Source: Cubamyces lactineus
Taxonomy: Eukaryota > Basidiomycota > Agaricomycetes > Polyporales > Polyporaceae
NCBI GenBank assembly: GCA_022376465.1
Contig: JACDTU010000025.1
Location: 124,001 to 188,000, forward strand
Direction of reading: 5' to 3'
Length of the DNA: 64,000 bases
Of this stretch, positions 22,355 to 32,593 are shown piece after piece; position 1 is the stretch's first letter; each line of letters opens with the position of its first letter. The notes below the pieces were generated by a model, which made no database searches, was not told where the DNA came from, and saw only the letters and a list, made by a program, of their open reading frames with translations. Made by a program: the position numbers and the translations under genes.

Positions 22355-23658
22355 TACCTATTCTGCCCGTATGGGTAACTTGACGGACATGTGTTTCGTT
22401 CGGGACGTGCACTACCATAGTATCTTGGGGTAATAGGTGCTCTTACTGTAGTGATGACATGACGTCATAACTCGACGCGCCTTGGTGGCTGTGCTTCCAG
22501 CCAGGCTGGCGCGAATTGAAACTTACGCTCTCGACTTTGGCTTGCGCATCTCGACTCTTCTCAACCGCACGCGTGTTTTGGATGGTTTCAACTCGCTAAA
22601 TGTAAGGTATTGTTGGTAAAAGAAAACATACTCTACGCGGAGACGGCTAGAACTCGCCGATCAAGAAGGCAACTACACCTGGCACCCGCGCTCGTACGAA
22701 GACTCGGACCGCCGATCAGAGAGATTGACGCAGGAAAAACTTGGTGTGCAGTACCTCCAGCGTTTTCGCGATATTGAAGATGTCTGTTTAGCACTGCGCG
22801 TACACAGTGTCTAAATGTCCGCGAAATAGGCCTTGCTGGTAGTCCCAATACTTACGTCATGCTTCTTCATTCCCGGTCCAAGTACGCCGTGCAGTGCTAA
22901 TGCTCCATGGTATGCTCCGAGGCATATGACCACCAACGGGGTTTTTGCACACTTCTCGCTGCAATGACGAGCTCCGCTTGCGAGCTTGCAGTGTACAGGA
23001 AACGACAGCATGCAACCAGGTGCTCTAAGCGGCACACAGCCCATAGGGTATTCCTCTCACGCTCGTCCTTTCTCGCCGCGCTCCGGGCTTAGCTAGCTTG
23101 GCTTGCATCTTCTGAGGCGACGTGTGAAGCACATGTGTTGTTTGGCGGCACACTATGGCGCATCGCTCCTAGTGCGTGCTATTTCTGGCGCCCTCTGCTC
23201 GTCTCTATCCGTGTAGGCACTACTCACATCAGCGAACAGAGCTTCCGAGCTTCCAGGGCTGCAACCTGCGCGAAGGACCTTACGCGATATATCGACCAAC
23301 CTCAGCGAGAAGCTCATGGACCCGACCATTCACGGCCAAGTACTCAGCCTTAACTAGGTAACTCGACTTTGATAGGTAAGGATGTAGATTAGCTCGGTAG
23401 ATGTCGATGTCGCGCCTTGGCGTTGCGCCGCATACACCGCCGGCACGGGTACAGTACACAGGGTGTCATTCTGCCGCCTTGCCGTATGCATAGCCTTCCG
23501 CAATGGTCTCTCATCTCGTACAATGGTTGGCTGCCTACCATTGGATCATCTCCACACTCATCGTGCCGCGAGGGCTAACCGTGCAAACAAGTCCGCCGTA
23601 TGTACACGGAGGGGACTACATTCCGTCCGGCACCTCGATGGCGTGCAAGTAGGAATGG
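22355..23658. other. Intergenic spacer, duplicated downstream
   Basis: No gene seen. Parts recur in the spacer 25906-27092: CGGTCCAA(G/A)TACGCCGTGC near 22880 and 26320, and GCCGCCTTGCCGTATGCA near 23472 and 26896, in the same order. This marks a tandem duplication that included the intergenic DNA. Confidence 0.65.
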
Positions 23659-23666
23659 TATAAAGC
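23659..23666 (+). promoter_or_regulatory. TATA box of S28-3
   Basis: TATAAAGC about 90 bp upstream of the ATG at 23752; the same octamer precedes S28-4 and S28-5. Confidence 0.7.
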
Positions 23667-23751
23667 TGGGTGAGACGCGTCGGCGTCCCCTCACCTACAT
23701 CTCTCTCGTCGCTCCCTTCTTACATCGAAGACACGCTCGCATTCGCGCGAC

Positions 23752-25905
23752 ATGGTGCTTCTTCGATTCCTTGCGCCGCTCCTTCTGGCGGCCTGCGTGT
23801 GCGCCTCGCCGAGCGCGCGGTTCAACGCGCGGCGCGGCGTGCCCAAAGTTCACGTACAGTCGTACGAAGTGACGAACAAGACGACGGGCGACACGCTGCC
23901 GCCTCTGGATACAGTCTATCACTTCGACCAACTCATCGACCACGACGATCCTTCTCTTGGCACCTTTCAACAACGGTATTGGGTGGCACCTCAATACTAC
24001 CAGCCAGGTACGCCTTGTCAGTTGTTATGTTTCATATTGAATAGCAACGCTGACTATTTGATAGGTGGCCCAATCCTTCTAATGAATGGCGGCGAAGGAG
24101 ACGCCACCGGTCAGTAGACCTCTCGCATTAAGAAGTGATCTCATCGCCCTCATTTCTTCATCATCATCGCAGAGCTAATCGCCTACCTAACCAACTACAC
24201 CATCACCGGGTGGCTCGCTGAGAAGTTTAACGGCACTGTGGTCCTCATCGAGCACCGCTTCTTCGGAGAATCCAACCCCTACGCCAATCTCTCCGCTGAA
24301 AGCCTCCGCGTCCTTACGCTCCAGCAGTCGATCGACGACTACGAATACTTCCTGAAGAACGTCCACCTTCCCATACCTGGAGGAGACCAAGTCGGACCCG
24401 ACAAGGCACCATGGATCCTCTTCGGAGGAAGCTATTCCGGGGCGCTGGCAAGCTATACCATGTACAAGTACGCTATTCTCCGGCTTTTCCTCTAGTCGGT
24501 GCGCTGACTCTCACACCCTAGCAAACCCGGCCTGTTCGCCGCTGGGTACGCGTCATCGGGCGTGGTAGAAGCGATAACGTATGTATATGAGGACCAGAAT
24601 GACACGATAATTGACTGACTGGATCGGCGACAGGGATTACTGGCAATATTACGAGATCGTCCGGCAATTCATGCCGCAGAATTGCTCCGCCGATATCCAA
24701 GCTGTAATCGCTCATGTTGACAAGACTTTGGAGTCTGGCAGCGATGCGGAAATCCAATCCCTCAAGGACACCTTCGGGTTGGGGAACGTGACTCACAACG
24801 TAGACTTTGCATGGGCACGTGCGTATCTCGATTAACTACGCAGTCGCGTTCGCTCATGTCCATCGGCGGATTACAGTTGAGGGCGTCTTGACGCTTTGGC
24901 AGAATCTTCAACTCGCTCCTGGACCCAATGATACTTTCTACAGCTTCTGCGACGCGCTCGAGGTCAAGGACGGCGAGGTGGCTGGTGAAGATGGATGGGG
25001 TCTTGAACATGCGCTTGCTGCTTGGGGCTCATACTACAAAGACGGGCCCTTCCTCCAATCGGGTGAGTGATCTCTCGCCGATATACCATTCATTCCGATT
25101 GACAATGTGCCCAGAGTGCGAGAGTCTTGGAATCTCTTCGTTGTCGTAAGACCATCTCTCTCGTCATGCAACCCACGGTTTACTGATATCTTTCCTGCGC
25201 AGGACGTGCCTCAACTCGTACGATCCGACCTCTGACCTGTATACAAATATCACTGTCAATAACTGGTACAGGTCGTGGAGGTGGCTTTTGTGAGTTCATA
25301 CCTTTGACCACTCGTAGAGGACAAGTATCCATTGACGTGAATGCAGGTGCAACGAAATCGGTTTCTGGGCGAGCGGAGCTCCCGAGAACACGCCGACTCT
25401 CGTCTCCCGTCTTGTTACTCCCAGCTACTTTGAGGTTTGTATCCCCTTTGCTCGAATACTGGAGTGCTGCCATTCTTATATCTCCGCGATAGAGCCAGTG
25501 CACTTACTACTTCCCCGAGGCGTTCAGCTCCCCTCCTGACACTGACGCTCTCACGGCGCTCACTAACAAGCGCTACGGAGGGTGGAACGTGACGACCGAG
25601 CGACTCATCTTCGCGAACGGCCTCCGTGCGTGTCGACCCCTTCATCCCGCGCTCCAGCATGTCATATCTAATCTGAGAACTTCTCGCGTCGCTTTTCAGG
25701 GGACCCATGGCGCGACACGACTGTCGCAGCGGACGGGTCGACCAACCTCGGGTCCGACCTGAACCCGCACTTGCTCGGGGAGGGGTTCCACGCCTCAGAC
25801 ATGTCCATCCTCGAGGGCGACGCGAATCCCTCGGTGAGGGCTGTGCAGCTCAAGACCCTGCAGTACCTCTCTCAGTGGCTTTCGGAGTGGAAACCCTCGG
25901 CCTAA
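23752..25905 (+). CDS. S28-3, secreted serine peptidase of family S28
   Basis: Signal peptide MVLLRFLAPLLLAACVCA, then YHFDQLIDHDDPSLGTFQQRYW, ILLMNGGEGDAT, ELIAYLTNYTITGWLAEKF, EHRFFGESNPYANLS, Ser motif GGSYSG (24430), VRQFMPQNCSADIQAVI, FCDALEVKDG, CNEIGFWASGAP, Asp motif DPWRDT (25702) and His motif GFHASD (25789). The stop is at 25903-25905. It differs from S28-1, -2 and -5 in having GGSYSG instead of GGSYPG and HASD instead of HCSD, features shared with S28-4. S28-3 and S28-4 are thus the closest pair and their upstream spacers are also related. Intron pattern is conserved and the triad intact. Expected product about 550 residues, secreted and N-glycosylated. Confidence 0.93.
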
Positions 25906-27092
25906 GCTTCTAGTAGACTAGGCAGGACATATAACGGACTTTGAATGGCGTTGTCGCTACCGATATTACTTGAATCGAGTATCCGCCGAAATACATACAT
26001 GTGCGAGATCATACGGCGTGGCTGCAACAATTTATGATAATATAAAACTCGCCATACCTCGTTGAGATGGCCAAGCATTTTGGAGAACCTCCAGGGGCGG
26101 CGCTTATGTGGCTATGCTTCCCTTTGATACCGACTTGCAAAACTTAATGCCTTTCTTCCGAAACTCGACTCTTCTCCACGCGCTGGCTCTGATATCCTCT
26201 GAATCTCTCGTGTCGTCGCATGTTGTTGCGTATGCGTGTGATGCGGACAGTTCTTACCTCTATTATGACATCTGCTGAACTTGGTGCTCATCGATGACTG
26301 ACGACCGTGACCCAGGGTACTCGGTCCAAATACGCCGTGCGGTGCTGATGCCTTCTACATATCGTTAGTAATTTCCAGCGAGGGTCATGCACTCTCTTCA
26401 CAGCTTCGCTTGCAGTCTCAATGTACATGAAATACGCGCTTGGTTGCTCCAAGCCGGACACAGCCCCGGGCCAGCGACAATCCCCTCACATGCTCATGCC
26501 TTCTCGCCGTTCCTCGGACCTGGCAAGTTTAGCACGCGCCTTCTGCAAGGGCATGCATGCTTGACATGAATTGGATGTGGCCATGGGCTTAGCACCGAGG
26601 AGATCAGGACGAGCACATCGATGCAAGCTAGTGATCTGACTGCGACCCCGAGACGCGCATGGGAACGTTACACAACGCAACACTGAGTCGGGACGTCGAC
26701 GTCGACTCGGAAACGAAACGACGAACGTGTTGCGGTCCATCCATGCGCCCTACTAGCTATTCCGCATGGCCCGGTGACTCAGGCCCGCTAGCTGGGTCGC
26801 CCAGGCTGCCCAGTATTGCGCATTGAAGTCGCGTCATAGCGCTGCGCCGCATAGTACCCTGCCAGCACTGGTACAGGACAGGAGCTCCAACGTTGCCGCC
26901 TTGCCGTATGCACCGCTTTCCGGATTGGTCTTATGCCTCTCACATGATACGCTGTTTCTGCGTAGGTCCTCTCCCCTCGCCATATTGCGTGCACTCACCA
27001 CTCAGAAATTAGGCTTGCTGTGTGTGCACGTAGGGGATCACACTCCGTCCCGGCATCGCGGCGGTGCACAGGCAAACGCACATGGATAGTGC
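25906..27092. other. Intergenic spacer, second copy
   Basis: No gene seen. Homologous to the spacer upstream of S28-3 (shared blocks near 26320 and 26896). A palindromic GTCGACGTCGAC lies near 26694. Confidence 0.6.
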
Positions 27093-27100
27093 TATAAAGC
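27093..27100 (+). promoter_or_regulatory. TATA box of S28-4
   Basis: TATAAAGC about 120 bp upstream of the ATG at 27216. Confidence 0.7.
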
Positions 27101-27215
27101 TGAACACGAGCGAGCAAGCTGCCTCCAACCCATATCTGCCTCTCCTCCCTCTTGTCTGTCGTCGAGCCTCTACCTCGAACTTGGAACCTTGCTACTGCCA
27201 GTGCAACCTCGTTAC

Positions 27216-29349
27216 ATGGTCCTTCTTCGAGTCCTCACACCGCTCCTTCTGGTGGTGTGTGCGTATGCTTCGCCAGGCATACGAAGCTTCCCAGGCCGCG
27301 GCGTGCCGAAGGTCCACGTGGAATCGTATGAAGTGACGCACAAGACGACTGGAGAAGCGCTGCCGCCTCTCGATACAGTGTACCTCTTCGATCAGCTCAT
27401 TGATCATGATAACCCGGCCCTTGGTACATTCCAGCAGCGCTACTGGGTATCGTCACAGTACTATCAGCCGGGTACGCTCTAGCTCGACTCTGTACATAGC
27501 CCATATATGCTGATCTCCGGCAGGTGGACCGATTCTCCTCATGAACGGTGGCGAAGGAGATGCCACCGGTTAGTCAATATCCATTTACGACATCAATGTT
27601 ACAGTCCTGACTCCATTCTCGTCGTGTAGAACTTATCGCCTATCTAACCAACTACACGATCACCGGATGGCTCGCTGAGAAGCTCAACGGCTCCGTGATA
27701 CTCATCGAGCACCGTTTCTTCGGAGAATCCAACCCTTACCCCCTTCTTTCCGTGGAGAGTTTCCGCGTCCATAATCTGCACCAATCGATCAACGACTACG
27801 AATACTTCCTCAAGAACGTCCATCTTCCCATTCCCGGCGGTGATCAGCTCGGCCCTGACAAGGCGCCATGGATCCTGTTTGGCGGGAGCTACTCGGGTGC
27901 GCTAGCAAGCTATACCATGTACACGTACGTCATTCGGTCCGTCTATCTAACTAGGCAATTCGCTGACTTCAATCACCAGCAAACCTGGCCTTTTCGCCGC
28001 CGGTTATGCTTCATCAGCCGTGGTGGAAGCTATTGCGTGCGTATACAGCAGCCGGTCACATAGACTACCAGCTAACATGGTCAACGCAGAGACTTCTGGG
28101 AGTATTACACGCCAATCCGGCAATACATGCCGCAAAACTGTTCTTCTGATGTTCAAGCTGTGATCGCCCATGTCGACAAAGTTTATCAGTCCGGGAACGA
28201 GACCGAGATTCAATCACTGAAGGATATCTTCGGGTTGGGCTCGGTGGCTCACGGTGGTGACTTCGCATGGGCACGTGCGTATTCTGTTGTCTGTGTGCAA
28301 GTGCACTGGTTGACGTCGTCAGGACCGCAGTTGCGAGTCTCATAAACACCTGGCAGTCGCTCCAATTCTCCTCGGGTCCCAACACGACTTTCTTCAACTT
28401 CTGCGACGCGCTCGAAGTCAAGGACGGCCAAGTCGCAGGTCCCGACGGGTGGGGTCTCGAGCAGGCTCTTGCGGCATGGGGCTCCTACTATAAGAACGGA
28501 CCTTTCCTTGTTGACAGTAAGTGGTGCCTCTATCTTGGGATACAACAGGCGCTCGAGCTTATCTGCCGTGACACGTACAGCCTGTGGTAGTCTGGATAGC
28601 TCTACGCTCGCGTAAGAATCGATTGTTACGGCCTAGGGGTGCACGACACTGACGGCTCTTACAGCACGTGTTTCGACACCTACGACCCGACTGCTGAGCT
28701 CTTCACTAACATCACAGTCAATAATTGGAATAGGTCGTGGTATTGGCTGCTGTAAGTCTCATCGCTCAGGCATCTCGAACGTACTTGACACGATTACAGG
28801 TGTAACGAGTTCGGATTCTCGCTTGGAGGCTCCCCAGAGTCCGTTCCTACGCTTGCCTCTAGGATGCTCGGGGCTGAGTATTATGAGGTTCGTGTGCGCC
28901 ATGTCCGAGTTTATATGTCATCCTGACATTACCATAGCGCATATGCACAAACTTCTTCCCCGAGGCATTCATCAGCCCGCCCAACATGTCCGCGAACGCA
29001 GTTCGCACAAACAGGCAATACGGCGGGTGGAATGTCACGACCGAGCGACTCATCTTCTTGAACGGCCTTCGTACGTGTACCGACCTACTCGGATCTCTGT
29101 TTCCATGTCTCCTTAGTATGCATTACTTACGTGTGTTCTCTAGGAGACCCGTGGCGAGAGTCGGGCGTCGCGGTCGACGGATCGACCAACCTCGGATCTG
29201 ACTTGAACCCGCACCTACTTGGGGAAGGCTATCACGCTACCGACATGTCTATAATCGACGGCGACGTGAACCCTTCGGTTAGAGCAGTGCAGCTCAAGGC
29301 GCTACAATACTTTTCGCAATGGCTCTCAGAGTGGAAGCCTTCGGCGTAG
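27216..29349 (+). CDS. S28-4, secreted serine peptidase of family S28
   Basis: The start MVLLRVLTPLLLVVCAYA was chosen because it aligns with S28-3; an upstream in-frame TTG only adds nine residues. Then LFDQLIDHDNPALGTFQQRYW, ILLMNGGEGDAT, ELIAYLTNYTITGW, EHRFFGESNPYPLLS, Ser motif GGSYSG (27887), IRQYMPQNCSSDVQAVI, FCDALEVKDGQ, WYWLLCNEFGFSLGG, Asp motif DPWRES (29146) and His motif GYHATD (29233). The triad is complete. Local changes from the family are CTNFFPEAF for CTYYFPEAF and FSLGGSPE for FWxxGAPE, so substrate preference may have drifted. The stop is at 29347-29349. It is the last gene before the transposon block. Confidence 0.92.
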
Positions 29350-29775
29350 GAGGCCTCTAGACACCGCATAATTTACGGTATACCTCGAATGATATAATCC
29401 TTCACTTGGTGTCCGTGGGCTGACGCGTGCAAGATGACGGGTGAGCGACGTGCGTGATACGAGCCGGTACACTGATGTGGAGTGCAGACAGGTGCAGACA
29501 CGACGTCTTCGACCTATTACTGCTTCGCGCTCATGTTGTGGCTCTGCTCAGTGCTACGGCACAACACGAAGCAGTGCGAGTTCGCGTGTCGGAGTGGAAA
29601 GCATCGGTAGGAGATAGAGATACTACGCCAGTGAGAGAACTCACATGCAGCAATGACGCAACGGGCGAAGGTACAGTCATGGACCACTCCTTGAGACAAC
29701 CCTACTCCTTGAGACAAACCAATTGATTAGTTCTTCTACGTATCCTATAAATGTACAATAAATCACTGACATACT
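29350..29775. other. Intergenic with short direct repeat
   Basis: No gene seen. ACTCCTTGAGACAA occurs twice in tandem near 29686-29717. Confidence 0.5.
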
Positions 29776-29783
29776 GTTGTATG

Positions 29784-30020
29784 CAACTATTTCAGTAGTG
29801 GGGTTGCAACCCTCCCGTCTAATAGACGGCGAGGGGTTGCGACCGGATGCAAGTCCGGCGCCAAAGAGGACCTACCGCGAGCACGCCCATGTCCGACGGA
29901 GGGGCTTGCAACCGCGGTTGCAAGTACCCTGCCGACGGTTGCATGCTCGGATACTGTGAACGCAAGTCAGTACATGCTCGACAAAATGGCTACGCTCAGG
30001 GTCGAACCCCGAGCTTAACC
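29784..30020. repeat. Left terminal inverted repeat of copy 1
   Basis: Inverted match to 31484-31720, including the CCGTCTAATAGACGG and CTTGCAACCGCGGTTGCAAG palindromes and the GGGTCGAACCCCGAGC block. Confidence 0.8.
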
Positions 30021-30078
30021 TATCCACGACAGGCAGCATCACCACTTCGCCACCACTGCTTTGAAGTGAGGCATCTAA

Positions 30079-30708
30079 GGGCCTGTTCGGCAACAAAGTT
30101 GAGTTCGAGATTGCGGTATTTCTTGCCCATATATAGTAATGAAATCGAAGTCACGTATTTCTGGAAAATTTACAAAAATCCCGTGTTCGGATGGCTGAGA
30201 TTTCGAGATTTACGGGCGCCTACTCTACTTGCTCCCTCGACACAGCGCCGTCCACGTCTGACGTCTCGTAGACTGGTGCTCATGGTGCACTGGGACCTTC
30301 AGTCTGAAGAGACCTTACTGGATGGTCTCCGTAAGGCTGTCTCGGAGGCTCAAACCGGGGACAACAACTTTCAGCCTCAAGTCTATCAGCACATCGCTCA
30401 GACTCTCACGGAGAAGGGCACTTGGAATGTAGTCACAGCCGAGCAGGTCAAATCACGCTGGCAGCGTGTTCGTTACCCAGCTCTGTTGATGTAGGCATGG
30501 TACTGACTCTGATTGTAGTTCAAATCCTCCCGAAATGCAGTCCATTATATCTGCAATCTGTCTGTCATGAATCCCGACTTTCCCGGACATTCCATCAACA
30601 TCAGTCCACCGGCCAGGATTTCTCAGCGCAACTTTGATGGGAAACAGAGATTCCGCCATTCCCGGAAATACCGCAATCTCGAACTCAACTTTGTTGCCGA
30701 ACAGGCCC
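30079..30708 (+). mobile_element. PIF/Harbinger-type MITE nested in copy 1
   Basis: Terminal inverted repeats GGGCCTGTTCGGCAAC / GTTGCCGAACAGGCCC extend for about 40 bp and are flanked by TAA on both sides (30076-30078 and 30709-30711). A TWA target duplication and GGGCCTGTTCGG ends are hallmarks of PIF/Harbinger elements. At 630 bp it holds only a Myb/SANT-like gene remnant and no transposase. Confidence 0.82.
30282..30643 (+). CDS. Myb/SANT-like DNA-binding protein remnant of Harbinger element
   Basis: Starting at MVHWDLQSEETLLDGLRKAV the reading shows a trihelix/Myb-like domain (W...ETLLDGL...F...V....L....GTWNVVTAEQVKSRWQR). A GT-AG intron (about 30471-30520) joins it to FKSSRNAVHYICNLS...PDFPGHSI. 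Harbinger elements encode such a protein next to their transposase, where it assists binding to the ends. Only this short piece remains here and it runs into the right inverted repeat, so it is probably nonfunctional. The exact intron borders are my best reading. Confidence 0.6.
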
Positions 30709-31483
30709 TAATAAAAATTATTACGCGCATTCACTAGCTCGCCTAGGTACTGAGCAAGGTGAACGTTACAACCACAGTAGAGCTTTTTCGCAAAGCGCAT
30801 GGCGCCCGTGGGGTAATGCAGATCCAGCTGGCGCAAGGCAGATATGCGGTAGAGAGTGCGGCGCAGAGCGCTCCACTCAAGGTATCAACCGCCCCACGCG
30901 AGGCGAGGCAAACCCGCTGCGAAAAAGCTCTAGTATAACCGGGTGCCCCGTCGTAAATCACGGTGTACACCATCACGCACCACCTCTCCCTGGTTGGCAT
31001 GCTGGGACACGACAAACGAGCGCGCGGGGGTGTTAGCTTCAACCATTTTGTAACTGTGGGTAGTCTATTTCTCTTGCTTACCTTGTTTTTGACGATGTGG
31101 AGTAGACGTATGTAGACAGCGTGTGCGCGACTTCTTGATGCCATAGTCCGGCTTTTGCGTATTGTATGTAGCTGTAGTCAATACGCATTGCGTGGCAGGA
31201 TCTTACATCGTGCTACAGTAATGAGAATGCCGAGCAGACCGCCGCACCAACCTGATGTCCTGCTCAAGGGTTACCAATGCGATCGACATGATGAAGATCA
31301 GATGAACTATGTCATGATCGGTCGTACCGGCGGGGTTTTGATTACAGTAGCGATAAGTCTTGCTCTGACCTGCTCAAACGCATAGTCCGAGATCCATAGC
31401 AACGCGAACGCGTATATATAGCTGCACTACATGCTTACAGGTACGCAAAGGTGGTACAGCGGTATCGCTGGTCACCTCGGATG

Positions 31484-31720
31484 TATTATGCTCGGGGTTT
31501 GACCCTGAGCGGAGCCGTTTTGTCGAACTTGTACTGACTTGCGTTCACAGTATCCGAGCATGCAACCGTCGGCAGGGTACTTGCAACCGCGGTTGCAAGC
31601 CCCTCCGTCGGACATGGGCGTGCTCGCGGTAGGTCCTCTTTGACGCCGGACTTGCATCCGGTCGCAACCCCTCGCCGTCTATTAGACGGGAGGGTTGCAA
31701 CCCAAGTACTGAAGTCGCTC
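31484..31720. repeat. Right terminal inverted repeat of copy 1
   Basis: Inverse of the left end. The inner side continues into a tRNA-like stretch (31451-31522) with box A-like TGGTACAGCGGT and box B-like GGTTTGACCCT. Confidence 0.8.
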
Positions 31721-31728
31721 GTTGTATG

Positions 31729-32020
31729 ACGGACACGTTTTGTATGTGTTACCGGGGCAACTTGATCGGGATATGACAGAAATTAAAATCACTTTCTATG
31801 TCTGAGGGCCTCTGCCAAATGAGGAATTGGTCATCAACACTCAAATGACCCTCCGATGGCACCGGCAACTACATGGGATATATTCTACGCACATACTGAA
31901 CCAATTGATATAGTCAAATCGACGGATGCGATGTCTGTTCATTGTTTCCGAGTTGCCGGTGGACTTGGTGAGGGAATACACGGTGCACGTGATCTCATTT
32001 CGGCGTGTCGTGCATTCATG
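31729..32020. other. Spacer between transposon copy 1 and LTR element
   Basis: About 290 bp with no supported gene. It ends with the GCCCC target site of the retrotransposon. Confidence 0.5.
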
Positions 32021-32025
32021 GCCCC

Positions 32026-32567
32026 TGTTACAAATGTACGATAGGCGTCTTACGAACTGTACGATTTGGTATGGTCTCTACTTCCGTCTCTGTACTATAC
32101 GAATATGGCGGACTCTAGGATTCTAGCTACGGTTCTTAAAGACAGGAATGGTCTCGTATTATCTAGGACTCTCTAGGACTTTCTATGCACAGTTACTGCT
32201 GCACAGTGCACAGTTACTTCCGCGCAGTGCACAGGCGCTTCTGCACAGTCCACAGCAGCACTGCCACAGTGTTACTAGGTTCGACTAGCGCTGACTACTA
32301 CGCACCAGAAAGTCCATGTACACGCTAGAACATTCCGTCTACAGGCCTGTATACATGTATATAAGAGGCGACGCCATAGAGCGACCCTCAGCTTTCAGTC
32401 TCTTCGCGAAATACGACTTTGGTTGCTCGTTAACTCGCTTTCAACTGCAAATACTACTACGCGCTTATCTTCGACAAGCTAGGGCTAGTAGCTGAATAGA
32501 TACAAGCTCTCTATTCATTGACATCTTAAGGCTTGATAGTTTAAGAGTCACGCTCGAAAGCGTAACA
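32026..32567 (+). repeat. 5' LTR
   Basis: 542 bp, TG...CA ends with 6-bp inverted tips TGTTAC/GTAACA. It has a TATA box near 32357 and a transcript start region near 32390. The U3 part (about 32186-32275) is made of degenerate CACAGT/GCACAG repeats. Confidence 0.95.
32357..32364 (+). promoter_or_regulatory. TATA box of the LTR promoter
   Basis: TATATAAG about 30 bp upstream of the 12-nt sequence that pairs with the primer-binding site, which fits transcription starting at that sequence. Confidence 0.7.
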
Positions 32568-32569
32568 TT

Positions 32570-32581
32570 AGACTGAAAGCT
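32570..32581 (+). other. Self-primer binding site
   Basis: AGACTGAAAGCT, two bases inside the 5' LTR, is the reverse complement of AGCTTTCAGTCT at 32390-32401, the predicted 5' end of the transcript. This is the arrangement of Tf1-type elements, which prime reverse transcription with their own RNA 5' end instead of a tRNA. Confidence 0.75.
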
Positions 32582-32593
32582 TTAACCCTCCAC

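Larger units (their letters stand above)
29784..31720. mobile_element. DNA element with long TIRs, copy 1 (non-autonomous)
   Basis: Bounded by an 8-bp target duplication GTTGTATG (29776-29783 and 31721-31728). The two ends are inverted copies of about 230 bp beginning NAACTATTTCAGTA or NAGCGACTTCAGTA, followed by GGGTTGCAACCCTCCCGTCT and ATAGACGGCGAGG. Each end carries the 20-bp palindrome CTTGCAACCGCGGTTGCAAG (29905-29924 and 31580-31599). No transposase is encoded. An 8-bp duplication is compatible with hAT-type transposition, but the terminal bases are not decisive. A Harbinger-type MITE is inserted inside (30079-30708). The DNA at 31100-31380 is shared with copy 2 (57110-57340). Confidence 0.8.

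Noticed and set aside
29777..29959. Short repeated open frames starting MYATISVVGLQPSRL
   Set aside because: They are translations of the transposon inverted repeats, present in both orientations, not genes.
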